From Tubiluchus corallicola (lineage: Eukaryota > Priapulida > Priapulimorpha > Priapulimorphida > Tubiluchidae), in assembly GCA_030141605.1 (NCBI GenBank), contig JAQGDQ010000802.1:1-64000 (forward strand): 64,000 bases of DNA, written 5' to 3'. The position numbers were made by a program, and so were the translations under genes. The notes below the pieces were generated by a model, which ran no database searches, was not told where the DNA came from, and worked only from the letters and a program-made list of their open reading frames with translations. Numbering within the stretch: the first letter of the stretch is position 1; each line of letters starts with the position of its first letter. Positions 33,619 to 44,378 of this stretch are shown here, piece by piece.

Positions 33619-34121
33619 AGGAAAACCGGACGATTGTGTAAACATTACAGAATAAAGAATGCTCTAAAGTATTGAAAACTACAATAGCTTTTAAATCAAA
33701 GCTTAAATTAAATAATAATTGTTTTGGATACTAAAATTTCGTTAAACTTTCAAAGCTGCGCGCAGCTCAGTGAATCTACTAAGATTGGCAACATCGCCTT
33801 TTTGTCACACTCGCATGGCCGATAAATAGATGGCGATACCGTGATAAGCATGATCATGAACTGCAGTGTTAGTTTCTGACGTCATGTGATGTAAAGCCCA
33901 TTTTCATGACATCATGCATTTAAATAGTACTGTAACACCTATGCAAATGTGCTGGACGCGCAAGGGAAGACGCCTACCATTGCACAAACTGTGGTTAGTT
34001 TGTGACGCAAGTGATAGCTGTGATCGGTTGCCGTTAATTAACTTTCTAAGCTAATTATTCAATTATATTTTGGACAGTAAATTAAAATGAGAATGAGTCT
34101 AAACAATCATCCGGTTTTCCT
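33619..34121. mobile_element. TTAA-type MITE, 503 bp
   Basis: The ends AGGAAAACCGGACGATTGTG and CAATCATCCGGTTTTCCT match the element at 30385. The right flank is TTAA (34122-34125); the left is GTAA, one change from TTAA. It starts only 50 bp after the exon 9 donor. Confidence 0.8.
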
Positions 34122-34255
34122 TTAAGAAATGCAGGAAATCTTTGTAAGGCATTTGGCATCTACACAAATCTGGGTGTTTGCAAAGTCGGTTTACAGTTTT
34201 GGAAATTTATTTAAATTGAATTAAAGGGACAGTTTAGTCAAGTTATAATTACGTA

Positions 34256-34866
34256 CAGAGTGTTCGGAAAAGTTTGCACTCTTTTCTTCCAATTCTTTTA
34301 TGTGTGGCACCATTAACTCCATAGCACATGTGGAAGGCAGCGCAGAATGTAGCGATGGGCCCCTCACGCATTGGTAACATTTGGTAAATAATCTGTTTTT
34401 TTTCACTACGGTTGTGTTGAAATATGTGCTAATTTGGTTTGCAAGAAATAGTAAAATTCTGGTATTTCTTAAAGAATGTTTTTATTGACAAACAAAAGAC
34501 AGCCATTCTTGTTTATTTAAAGAATTAAGTTTAATTCAAGCCATGTAAATGTCACTAAAATGTGTCAAAGAGTAAAAAGTGTTCAAGACCAGTGCGGGCA
34601 AGTTAGATGGTGGCTTCGTCTGAGTGGGCCTCATAATTTTATTAGCCTAGTACATGATTCTCATTTTTGGACGCTTCTCCAAGATTATAAATAAGTTTTG
34701 GGATTTTTGTTGAACTTTTCTGAATGAACCACACTCAGTGTAAACGTGTTTAACTAAGCGAATCAGCGGAACTTTGTATGTTGTATTTACCTTGGACTGA
34801 ATTATCCTTTTTTATTGTGTTTACTGTAAACTTTCGAAAGCGTAAAAAGACTTTGTGGGCACCCTG
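34256..34866. mobile_element. mariner-like MITE, 611 bp (putative)
   Basis: The left end CAGAGTGTTCGGAAAAGTTT and the right end AAAAAGACTTTGTGGGCACC ending CCTG are imperfect inverted repeats flanked by TA (34254-34255 and 34867-34868). No transposase was read. Confidence 0.5.
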
Positions 34867-35854
34867 TACGTTGTGAGATCCAAAGAATTATGTTATTCCA
34901 TTGTTTGTTGTTTTGAAATGTTTGCAGTTTATACTAAACAAACAGAGCCAGTTGACGAATCGGCTTTCTTATGTTGACGCTGACATATTTACACTATTTA
35001 CTTACATATGAATCACGCATATGTACGCTTCAGTTTGCTTTACCTATATTACTCTATGCTGATCTAAGGCATCTCCATTTATCCTAGTTTCTTTATCTGC
35101 ACAGTCAAGAATTAACTGCATTATCCGTCGTAGAATTTGGCGTCGTTTGTTTTGGAGTGACTCAACGTTTGCGTAACAAAATGCGTAGTTACCTAGGCGA
35201 TGAATGAGTTATTTTAAACTTCAAAATCTCTTCCTAATTCCACCTTCTGTGAATATTTACATACATTATGCGTTTACACACATTCAGCCGGGGGGGGGGG
35301 GGCGAAAGAATGTAGAAGAAGAATGGATGGAGGGGTTGTATGAACACAGACATACTCGAGTGACTTTCTTTCTTAATTGAAGTCATTACACTTTACATAC
35401 GATTTGCTTCGTGTTTTTATACACGCTCGTGTGCGACACAGTTAACGGTTTGGCTAAAATGTGCAGTTTGTGACGACCTGCGAGAAATGCCTCTCCCCGC
35501 ACGGGTCATTCCGCGTGCAACGTAGTTTGATCAGAATACATTCGCTTTTGAACGTTTGAGGTCCGCGCAAGTGGCGATGCCGTTTCCAAAGTTGTCGTAT
35601 TTTTTACAGTGCGGTGGTTGTGTGCATTTCTGTTGTTGCAACATGGCAGTACGTATTGTCGACAGTCAACAGTGCAATTCTAGCGTGTTGCAAGTGTTTT
35701 GCAAACTTTGTATTATATCATAGCAACACATAGCAAAAATAGACAGTGTTGCATTTGAATGTACATTGCTTTAGAGATGCTAATAGAACAAAGAATATAA
35801 TGCGGAATAATGGATGTTGTAATAGATTAGATTATATTAGATTAGTTTATTTTC

Positions 35855-36350
35855 ACAACACATCACGTAAACCATCACAGGCTTGGTGGTAAACATGAGC
35901 AACATGCAACACTCTTCATTCTTTCGTGGGCTGCATGCTTGGTGTAAACATGAGCAATATACAACGCTCTTCATTCCATTGTAGGCTGTATGCTTGGTGT
36001 AAACATGAGCAACATGCAATGCTCTTCATTCCATTGTGGGCTGCTTGCTCAGTGTAAACATGAGCAACATGCAACACTCTTCATTCCATTGTGGGCTGCT
36101 TGCTTGGTGTAAACATGAGTAACATGCAACACTCTTCATTCCATTGTAGGCTGCATGCTTGGTGTAAACGTGAACAATATGCAACACTCTTCATTCCATT
36201 GTGGGCTGCATGCTTGGTGTAAATGTGAGCAATATGCAATGCTCTTCATTCCATTGTGGGCTGCTTGCTCAGTGTAAACATGAGCAACATGCAATGCTCT
36301 TAATTCTATTGTGGGCTGTATGCCTGGTGTAAACATGAGCAATATGCAAC
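35855..36350. repeat. 60-bp tandem array, about 8 units
   Basis: Units contain CACTCTTCATTCCATTGTGG, GCTGCATGCTTGGTGTAAAC and ATGAGCAATATGCAA with CTGCTTGCTCAGTG variants. Confidence 0.93.
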
Positions 36351-36429
36351 ACTCTTCGTTCTGCGACACCCGCTTTAGAGTCATGGGATGAGTATGTATT
36401 TTGGAGTGTTGCATATGTTCATGAATGCG

Positions 36430-36548
36430 CCGAGGAAGCAGCCCACAATGGAATTAAGAGCATTGCATGTTGCTCATGTTTACACTGAGCAAGCAGCCCA
36501 CAATGGAATGAAGAGCATTGCATATTGCTCATGTTTACACCAAGCAAA
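36430..36548. repeat. inverted copies of the 60-bp unit, about 2 units
   Basis: CAGCCCACAATGGAATTAAG and TTGCTCATGTTTACACTGAG are the reverse complement of units in 35855-36350 (GCTTGCTCAGTG variant). About 80 bp of other sequence lies between the two orientations, so the two parts could form a hairpin. Confidence 0.9.
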
Positions 36549-36683
36549 TTTATTTATTTTTATTTACTATATTTATTAGTAAACAAAAACATAATTCTTC
36601 TTATTGTAATATCCATCATTCTGTTTGTTTTATCAGTAGATTTAGACAACAGATGCCAAACCTATTAAAATATTGCCCTAGAG

Positions 36684-37095
36684 CAGTGGTTCCCAAAGTA
36701 GGGGTAAATTACCCCCCCCCCGGGGTAATATGGTTTTTTTGGGGGGTAACGGGCACCCCTCTGAAAATTTTTAAAACTTCGCTCGGAATGCATTTTACGT
36801 AGTTTTCTTCTTGAAGAGACTGCCTCCGGCAGGCAACACTGTGTCATAATTACTCGAACGAACCTGCTCACTCAGTAATGAGCAGGTTCAGTAATTGTAA
36901 TTCTTGTTTTGGCAACAATACAACAACAACACCTGGAAATTTATTTATGTCACGAGCAAACATAAATAATTTTGCTTGCTTGTGGCATATACATGTTTAC
37001 TTTTTGAGTTGGAGAAGTAGTACTAGGTGGAGGGTAATGGATATGACCGGGTTTCCCGATTTGGGTAACGGTCCGAGAAAGTTTGGGAACCACTG
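36684..37095. mobile_element. non-autonomous hAT element (MITE), 412 bp
   Basis: The ends CAGTGGTTCCCAAAG and GTTTGGGAACCACTG are the classic hAT terminal repeats. The 8-bp target duplication CCCTAGAG is perfect (36676-36683 and 37096-37103). No transposase is present; the interior has a C-run/G-run near 36712-36730. Confidence 0.95.
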
Positions 37096-38771
37096 CCCTA
37101 GAGATCGCTATTGTCCCGTTAAATGAATGAATGAAAGGCAAGTATGGATGTAACTATTGAAGTACACAGCTGTTTTTAAGGGTTACCATATTAAATTGTC
37201 TGGTCAAGGATTACCAGCCGTTTATGATGCAAATCCAATGATGGATCAATTCTTGTTGATACTTTAAATGTAAATGATTGTTACACCAAGATCTCTGAGG
37301 CTAATTTGAATTGCATCTACTTATATTATCTTTTTTCATAGTTACTTTTTATCTCATAGCACTCACCTATAGTTTAGACGAGTTTACACTTATGTGTGTG
37401 TTGGAGCCAGTGCTTGGTTTTCTCCCTCCCTTACTTCAGCTTACGTGGGAGCCCTTTTTTATTTTAACGCACTAGTTGTCGCTTATTGTATCGAGTACGC
37501 GATTGTGGTATTATGTGATCCGTTTAATCGTCAGTCTACTACACTAAAGTACTGATTTAGTACTATGCTGCCATCTACCCTCTAATTGTTCAAAGTTTGT
37601 CAGAGAGTGATTTTTTGCTTCTAAATATTGTTTCCTTTTGCTTTTAGAAATAGTCATTAATCAGAGTAATTAGGTTGTTAATTTCATGCTTTAATTCTGG
37701 TTCTAACTCTCTTATTCACATTTAAATAGAGAAAAATTATAACATTATAACACAGCTTTCTGTAAACCAATAATCTTTATTCTGCTATCAAAGAAGCCAA
37801 GTAGACTTTGATTTTGGTTTGACTAGTAGTCTGTAGAGTATAGGTGACCTTTCCATTTATGGTCTGTATGCATGAATTTAATGTACCTTCCAATAGGAAC
37901 TTGTATGTCTGGTCATGTGATTAAAGCTTTATTCTCTTAGGCATGCAAGTTCCAGTTGATCAAAAGACAGCAATGTTAAAGGTTATGTTTTTGAGTGCTA
38001 GGTTTTCTCAATAAATTGTTTGTTGCTTTTATGCCACTGTGTGTGGAGAGAAATTTTATGGCAATAAAACAAGTTATACAGTTATTCTACATTCCACCAT
38101 CATCTGTGAATATTGTATACGTTTTACAATATTCTGGATTGCAAATTTCTACACGAGTTGCGATTTTGTATAGTAACTAATAACATGGTTTTTTTTTTAT
38201 TGCTCTAACCTTTTTTTATTTTAGCTAAATCTTAGCTAAAATAGTTTAAAAAGTAGAAAATTTCGTTTACATAATAGTTCGTGACATGCTTTTCACAGCA
38301 ATACGGGGTATCTTCAGTGCTGACGACTGTGAAGTTTTAGGCTCTCCAGGCCCAGTCAACCAAAATTCCAAACCACGTTTGAATTAATTTGTGAAATATA
38401 AGCAGCAAAATATCTACAAAATAAAATTTCTTAATTTTAATGAAACATTATGTTCTTTAAACATTAACCATTAAGCAAACATAAATCCAAAAACATGTTA
38501 ACACATTAATTTTTTCTTGTGCTAACCACTCCATCAAACATGAGGTTCTATACTATAAAACATCCTTGTGTTTTTTATCTGTAATTTTGCATCACATCGA
38601 ACAAAAGGAAACAAACAAAAAACAAAATATTTTACTCATTTTAGAATTTTCTTCTTTCAGTTTTAATACTAGTTGGTTTTGCAAAAATGTCTCGGTTCGG
38701 TTTCGTTTCGGTTTCTTATGTTTGATAAATTTCGTTTCCGGTTTGTAAATTCAGTTTCAGTAACATCCCTG

Positions 38772-38933
38772 GTTTGAATCTTACACTTGACAACAATCCT
38801 ACTCAACACAGATGGTTGTAACGGGAACATAGGAACGTGGCTCATTGTCATTGATAATTGTCTGAGGCGAGGCACTAAACCAGCAGTGGTTCCTCAGCCA
38901 TATAGTGATACCTACATTTCCAACTTCACCAAG
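38772..38933 (+). other. exon-like open block of unknown origin
   Basis: The frame ending at AAG (38931-38933) before GTAAAT reads GCNGNIGTWLIVIDNCLRRG and then TKPAVVPQPYSDTYISNFTK. The 5' donor is good, but each nearby AG (38760, 38811) would need phase 1, while exon 9 ends and exon 10 begins in phase 0. It cannot be inserted into the PHLDB frame without another exon. I do not recognise the peptide. The upstream CAGTAACATCCCTG resembles an element end. Confidence 0.25.
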
Positions 38934-38979
38934 GTAAATACTTGGACTGAATGACAAAGCAGTGACCTAAGTCGCTTTT

Positions 38980-39138
38980 GAGCACACCGGTCACCCATTC
39001 ATGCACTTATCAGACCCAACACTGCTTAACTTCAGTCGCTGAGTTCAAACACGGTTGCTTTTGAACCGACCGGTCATCCATTCATGCACTTATCAGGCCC
39101 ATTGCTGCTTAACTTCAGTCGCTGAGTTCAAACACGGA
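38980..39138 (-). repeat. two 5S rRNA-derived fragments, 83 bp apart
   Basis: Minus-strand reading gives GGTGACC-like and AAGTTAAGCAG segments. On the + strand CCGGTCACCCATTCATGCAC and CTGCTTAACTTCAGTCGCTG align with reverse 5S rRNA (C box to A box). The same order repeats at 39071-39135. Confidence 0.6.
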
Positions 39139-39167
39139 TGATAATATCTGCTGGTGTTTTCTTGCAG

Positions 39168-39293
39168 GAAGGTGACCTGCAAAGCCACGTGGGGAGATTG
39201 AAGCAAAGCAAATCTGACTTAATCAAACGCATATCTGTATTAAAACATGACATAGTCGAAATAGAAACCCAACAGAATGAAGCCATTAGAGAG
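39168..39293 (+). CDS. PHLDB1/2: PHLDB exon 10 (start of long coiled coil)
   Basis: The acceptor GTGTTTTCTTGCAG is phase 0 to phase 0, 42 codons (residues 824-865). It encodes EGDLQSHVGRLKQSKSDLIK and RISVLKHDIVEIETQQNEAI. A leucine/isoleucine heptad pattern opens the main coiled coil. Confidence 0.9.
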
Positions 39294-39578
39294 GTAAGAC
39301 TCTTTCTCCTGCTTTAGTTATTTAATTCTAGGTGTTTTTTGAACGTTTTTAGAGTCATAATTTATGCTGCATTTGGCCCGAAACCTGCAAATTGATGCGT
39401 TTAAAGAATTTGTTCTTAAAGAGAGACATTACCTTTCCCTTAGAGTAAAATATTAAAGGCTAGACTGCCCACAAAAATCTGTTTCTGTCTTTTCGCATGA
39501 ACTCAAAACGTGTCAATAGGGAGGAAGGAAAAAACTAAAAATTTTGCGAATTATTTGTGTTCTCTTTTTACGTTTTAG
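39294..39578 (+). other. PHLDB1/2: intron 10
   Basis: Short GT-AG intron, phase 0, acceptor TTTTTACGTTTTAG. No element recognised. Confidence 0.85.
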
Positions 39579-39677
39579 TTGGAGATGGAGAGAGCATTAT
39601 TGGAGGGGGAACATCAGATACAGATGGAGAAGCTTCAGCAAGATCAGCATCGCATTAACGAGCTTAAAAACAAACAG
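39579..39677 (+). CDS. PHLDB1/2: PHLDB exon 11 (coiled coil)
   Basis: 33 codons (866-898): LEMERALLEGEHQIQMEKLQ then QDQHRINELKNKQ. E-M-E-R-A-L-L-x-G-E is a conserved PHLDB block. Phase 0 on both sides; the donor is CAG before GTTTCT. Confidence 0.95.
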
Positions 39678-39739
39678 GTTTCTTGTTTTATTCTCATTAG
39701 TCATTTCGAATTACAGTAAATCATGTTTTGTTCCATTTT

Positions 39740-40222
39740 CAGGGATGAGAATTTTTCGTGGATTCGCGGAATTCCGAGTTTTTGGAAGACCAGTAGTGCC
39801 ATTTTTGTAAATCACATAAATTCGTTGAGAAAATGTTTACGGACCTAGTACATTATTTCACAAGCTGACCGCTAGGTGGCAGGCCGTCACTTTGGTTACA
39901 TCACGTACATCAGTGTAACCACGTGTATATCTCTATGTATAAAAATATAGAATCAATTGTGCGGGGTTATTTGAGTCAATTGCAGACAGTTTTTATATAC
40001 TTTTGCATAGGAGCGGCCAGTACTTAGGCGTTTTTGAGACAATTAGGTATCATGTATCCTTGATAGTTGGGTATTTTAAATTATGCATGAAACAAGGTAA
40101 TTGATATTTTAAATCCACTTAAAGGCTCTCTATGGTCACAAAATTGCAATTTCAACCCCATTGCATCCTTAAAGCCCCCGGCCTGTTTCAGAGTTTTTTG
40201 CAATTTGTCATTCTCATCCCTG
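39740..40222. mobile_element. hAT-like MITE carrying a nested MITE piece, 483 bp
   Basis: The ends CAGGGATGAGAATTTTT and CATTCTCATCCCTG are inverted repeats. Flanks share CATTTT, but the 8-bp duplication is not clean. The inside (39842-40080) matches the interior of the CACTCA MITE at 45330-45830 (GACCGCTAGGTGGCAGGCCG, CAATTGTGCGGGGTTATTTG). Confidence 0.6.
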
Positions 40223-40469
40223 CATTTTAAGCAGATCAACATGTTTGCTTTACTAGGTAGTTGACTATTGTTTAGTGTTCGCGAAAAATATTTGAAGCTT
40301 CTGATAATAAAAGTGAGATAAGTGTCTTGTGTAATTGGTAAAATCTCTTTAAAGTCACAATCATTTCACATTTGTTGATCTCCCATTTTGAATGATCATT
40401 TTTCCGCTAATGACGTTTTGCACGGCCTGAATAGTTTGTCACCATCATTTTCCATCAAAAGTATGAGTT

Positions 40470-41345
40470 TTTACAGAAGGTCAGAAGTTAAGTGTACCCG
40501 ACAATGCAGTTGTACTAGTAACAGTTTTAATAGCTAGCTAGAACCTTACCTAGTCCATTTTTTCTTGTTCCCAAGCAAGATCCTGCTAGTAAATCACTCT
40601 ACGCACAGATTAATGCATAGCTAAGTAAAGTCCACGTAAAACAACTGAAGTTACTGAACTGATGCGACAGAAGGCTTTGCTTACAGAAGAACTGTCACAA
40701 TGAAGAAATGAATGAAAAAGTCACACCTCAGAAGTTAAGTGTACCAGACAACACATTTGTTTGCGCTTAATAACACCTCGCAGCCCAAGCTGTTGTAATA
40801 GTAACAGTTTTAATAGCTAGCTAGATTCTGCCTGTAAATCACTCTACTAATGCATAATTAAGTAAAGGCCATGTAAAGCAACTGAAGTTACAGAACTGAT
40901 GCGGCAGACGACTTTACTTTACCCATTTGTAACGTAACAGTTGTAGTTAAAATGCGTCACTGTGGTACACTTAACCTTTGATCTATAGCAACTGTTCATG
41001 CGCGCAACGATACTGTGAAAACTATTCTTTAAGCAACTGAAGTTACTGAACTGATGCAGCAGATAACTTTGCTTTACCCACATGTCACGTAACAGTTGTA
41101 GTTAAGATGCGTTGCTGAGGTACACTTAACCTTTGATCTACAGGAAATGTACATGCGCACAACGAAACTGTGAAAACTATTCTTTAAGCAACTGAAGTTA
41201 ATGAACTGATGCAGCAGATAACTTTGCTTTACCCACATGTCACGTAACAGTTGTAGTTAAGATGCGTTGCTGTAGTACACTTAACCTTTGATCTGTAGCA
41301 ATTGTTCGTGCACACAACGAAATTGTGAAAACTATTCTTTCCTGT
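40470..41345 (+). repeat. second-family dispersed repeat, partial tandem copies
   Basis: GCAAGATCCTGCTAGTAAAT and TTAATGCATA occur once in full. GTAACAGTTGTAGTTAAGAT and GTACACTTAACCTTTGATCT recur three times (about 40930, 41090 and 41245), making tandem units of about 150 bp in the 3' half. Confidence 0.8.
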
Positions 41346-41441
41346 TACGTATAACTTTCTAGCGTAATTCTAAGCAACATAACATTGTATGTAGCTTTTT
41401 GGGACATTATTAAAAATTCTCTTTTCTTTCTCTTCAACCAG

Positions 41442-41621
41442 ATTGCCCTGGCGCAGACAGCGGCTGAAACTCGGGACTTCAGTCAGCAGCGTATAGAGGA
41501 AGCCAGGATCAAGCTAGAAGTGATGGAGCATCGACTCTACGAGATGGAGCAGAGCTTAGAGGAAAGTCACAACGAGGAAGACGAGGATCGTTTGTTGGAG
41601 CGTTACAAGCGAGAACAAGAG
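41442..41621 (+). CDS. PHLDB1/2: PHLDB exon 12 (coiled coil)
   Basis: The acceptor TTTCTCTTCAACCAG is phase 0. It encodes 60 codons (899-958): IALAQTAAETRDFSQQRIEE and LEVMEHRLYEMEQSLEESHN, then an acidic break (EEDEDR) and LLERYKREQE. The donor is GAG before GTGGGT. Confidence 0.95.
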
Positions 41622-43387
41622 GTGGGTGCTGCCATCTTGCATCACTGAATTGTATTAATTGCACGTATGAGAATACTACGCAGGAGACTGCATAGGCACC
41701 GCTGTGACGCATTTGCCAATTATAGAAAAATGTGCTTTTCCGTTAAGAAATAACTGATTACAGACTGAGTGAACGTAATCTTAGGATGTTCTATTATATA
41801 TTGCTAATTTGTTTCATGTTTAACTTGTAAGCTTGTTTGCTTATCAATAAATTTGCTAGTTTTATGTTGTTATTGTGTTCAACTAAAGTTGGAATAACAT
41901 TAGTGTTGTTAATGCAATGCAACAAACATTTGTAGTTAAGACTTCTTCGGAAAGCGTTTTTGGGCATATAGGGACTATTTAGCTCAATCATTTTGATGAA
42001 AAATTTTTGACCTTCGGTTAATGGGTCAAGGTCACCTGCACGAAGATTCAAGAAAACGACTCCATATTGGAAAAGAAATGACAGAAATTCACTATGATGA
42101 TCTAGCATCATAATAAATGTAAATAGTTAGAGGTCATACAAAGGTCATAGTTCATAATATGCACAGAAAGGCTATCCATCAAAGTAGCAGTGGGGTGGCT
42201 AAGTCTCAACAACGTATTGTAGTGTGACAGCTTATCTGAGGTCAACATTATATGATGTACTATTTGAAGTCAAGGTTATCTGAGGTCAAGATTCTGTGAT
42301 AGGTGATTTTGGGTCAAGGTCGTGTGACAGGTTTCTGAGGTTAAAGTCTTGTGATAGGTTATTTGAGGTCAAGGTCATGTGACAGGTTTCTGGGTTTAAG
42401 GTCTTATGATAGGTTATTTGAGATCAAGGTCGTGTGACAGGTTTCTGAGGTTAAGGTCTTGTGATAGGATATTTGAGGTCAGGGTCATGTGACAGGTTTC
42501 TGAGATTAAAGTCTTGTGATAGGTTATTTGAGGTCAAGGTCGTGTGGCAGGCTTCTGAGGTTAAAGTCTTGTGATAGGTTATTTGAGGTCAAGGTCATGT
42601 TACAGGTTTCTGAGGTTAAAGTCTTGTGATAGGTTATTTGAGGTCAATGTCGTGTGACAGGTTTCTGAGGATAAAGTCTTGTGATAGGTTATTTGAGGTC
42701 AAGGTCATGTGACAGTTTTCTAGGGTTAAAGTGTTGTGATAGGTTATTTGAGGTCAAGGTCATGTTACAGGTTTCTGAGGTTAAAGTCTTGTGATAGGTT
42801 ATTTGAGGTCAAGGTCATGTGACAGGTTTCTGAGGTTAAAGTCTTGTGATAGGTTATTTGAGGTCAAGGCCGTGTGACAGGTTTCTGGGGTTAAAGTCTT
42901 GTGATAGGTTATTTGAGGTCAAGGTCGTGTGACAGGTTTCTGAGGTTAAAGTCTTGTGATAGGTTATTTGAGGTCAATGTTGTGTGACAGTTTTCTGGGG
43001 TTAAAGTGTTGTGATAGGTTATTTGAGGTCAAGGCCGTGTGACAGGTTTCTGGGGTTAAAGTCTTGTGATAGGTTATTTGAGGTCAAGGTCGTGTGACAG
43101 GTTTCTGAGGTTAAAGTCTTGTGATAGGTTATTTGAGGTCAAGGCCGTGTGACAGGTTTCTGGGGTTAAAGTCTTGTGATAGGTTATTTGAGGTCAAGGT
43201 CATGTGACAGGTTTCTGAGGTTAAAGTCTTGTGATAGGTTATTTGAGGTCAAGGCCGTGTGACAGGTTTCTGAGGTTAAAGTCTTGTGATAGGTTATTTG
43301 AGGTCAAGGTCGTGTGACAGGTTTCTGAGGTCAAAGTCCTGTGATAGGATACTTGAGGTCAAGGTCTTTGATATTTTTTATTTTCAG
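41622..43387 (+). other. PHLDB1/2: intron 12 with 55-bp array
   Basis: GT-AG, phase 0. 41622-42200 shows nothing recognisable; the remainder is the 55-bp array, which ends about 20 bp before the acceptor. Confidence 0.8.
42230..43370. repeat. 55-bp satellite array, about 20 units
   Basis: The unit reads CTTGTGATAGGTTATTTGAGG, TCAAGGTC(A/G)TGTGACAGG and TTTCTGAGGTTAAAGT, with unit starts 55 bp apart (for example 42788 and 42843). Many units contain TCAAGGTCA, an extended nuclear-receptor half-site. Confidence 0.97.
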
Positions 43388-43534
43388 AGACTGGAAAACG
43401 AAAGGAAAATTTTCGAGGATCTGGAATTCCAGCAGTTGGAAGCCGAAGCCAAGTTTGAGGAGGAACAAGAACAGCTTCAGACGGAGATGATGGCCGAACA
43501 GAACGTTCTCATTGAAAAGTATAAGGCAAGAGAG
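43388..43534 (+). CDS. PHLDB1/2: PHLDB exon 13 (coiled-coil signature)
   Basis: The acceptor TTTTTTATTTTCAG is phase 0. It encodes 49 codons (959-1007): RLENERKIFEDLEFQQLEAE and FEEEQEQLQTEMMAEQNVLI. R-L-E-x-E-R-K-x-F-E-D-L-E-F-Q-Q-L-E is the most diagnostic PHLDB motif I recognise in the window. The donor is GAG before GTTTGT. Confidence 0.97.
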
Positions 43535-43644
43535 GTTTGTGTAGTGGGTGGCGGGAACGGCCTCTCCTTTCTTTTATTTTATTTGCATGTAGTTGATTTT
43601 ACGCTTTTCTTTTATTTATAATAGCAGACTAACAGTTGCATTTG

Positions 43645-43998
43645 TATAGGGTGACACATTTTAATATACAGGGTGACTCATTTTGATGTACAGGGTGATT
43701 TATTTTGATGCACAGGGTGACCCATTTTGATGTACAAGGTGATTAATTTTGATATACAGGTGACCCATTTTGATGTTCAGGGTGATTCATTTTGATGTAC
43801 AGGGTGACCCATTCTGATGTATAGGGTGATTCATTTTGATGCACAAGGTGACTCATTCTGATGTACAGGGTGACCCATTTTGATGTACAGGGTGACCCAT
43901 TCTAATGTACAAGGTGGCTCATTTTGATGTACAGGGTGACTCATTTTGGTGTATTGGGTGACCCATTTTGATATACAGGGTGACTGATTTGTTGTGCA
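43645..43998. repeat. 24-bp tandem array, about 15 units
   Basis: The unit is CAGGGTGACCCATTTTGATG plus TA(C)(A). The TACAGGGTGAC part looks like a mariner-type terminal sequence, so the array may have grown from an element end. Confidence 0.92.
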
Positions 43999-44378
43999 GT
44001 GTGACCTTTTTTCGATGCGATAATTTTTACCTGTCAATGTAAAACAGAAACTTCATAAATAGTTAAACAAACGATGTGAAAAAATATTGTTAAAAAGTGC
44101 GTGTCTGAAAGTTAAGTTAAATTTAAAAAGAGTTCGTCTTCAAAAATGGTTAGAACTCCTCAAAATTTTTTTGGCCGATTAAATTAGTTTTTCGCATTGC
44201 AAACTCGGAGAGAATTTTACGCATGCAGGTTTGTGAAAATGTTTAGCTACTGCGTATTGTTTAATGAAGAATCAAATGATGTCATTTATGAATTATGCTA
44301 TGTTTTGCTCGTTAGACTTTGAACTAAACTGTAGATGTTTCATATTTATGAGATGAAACAAGCAAATATTTCTGTATA

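Larger units (their letters stand above)
33569..39167 (+). other. PHLDB1/2: intron 9, 5.6 kb
   Basis: GT-AG, phase 0. It contains a TTAA MITE (33619-34121), a TA-flanked MITE (34256-34866), a 60-bp array with inverted copies (35855-36548), a hAT MITE (36684-37095), an unassigned exon-like block (38772-38933) and two 5S-like fragments. 34870-35850 and 37104-38650 show nothing recognisable. Confidence 0.7.
39678..41441 (+). other. PHLDB1/2: intron 11
   Basis: GT-AG, phase 0. It contains a hAT-like MITE (39740-40222) and tandem partial copies of the second dispersed family (40470-41345). Confidence 0.75.

Noticed and set aside
33025-33645. 206-codon frame on the minus strand
   Set aside because: It lies opposite exon 9, whose plus-strand frame has splice sites and fits the PHLDB protein. 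The minus frame is Ser/Leu-rich shadow.
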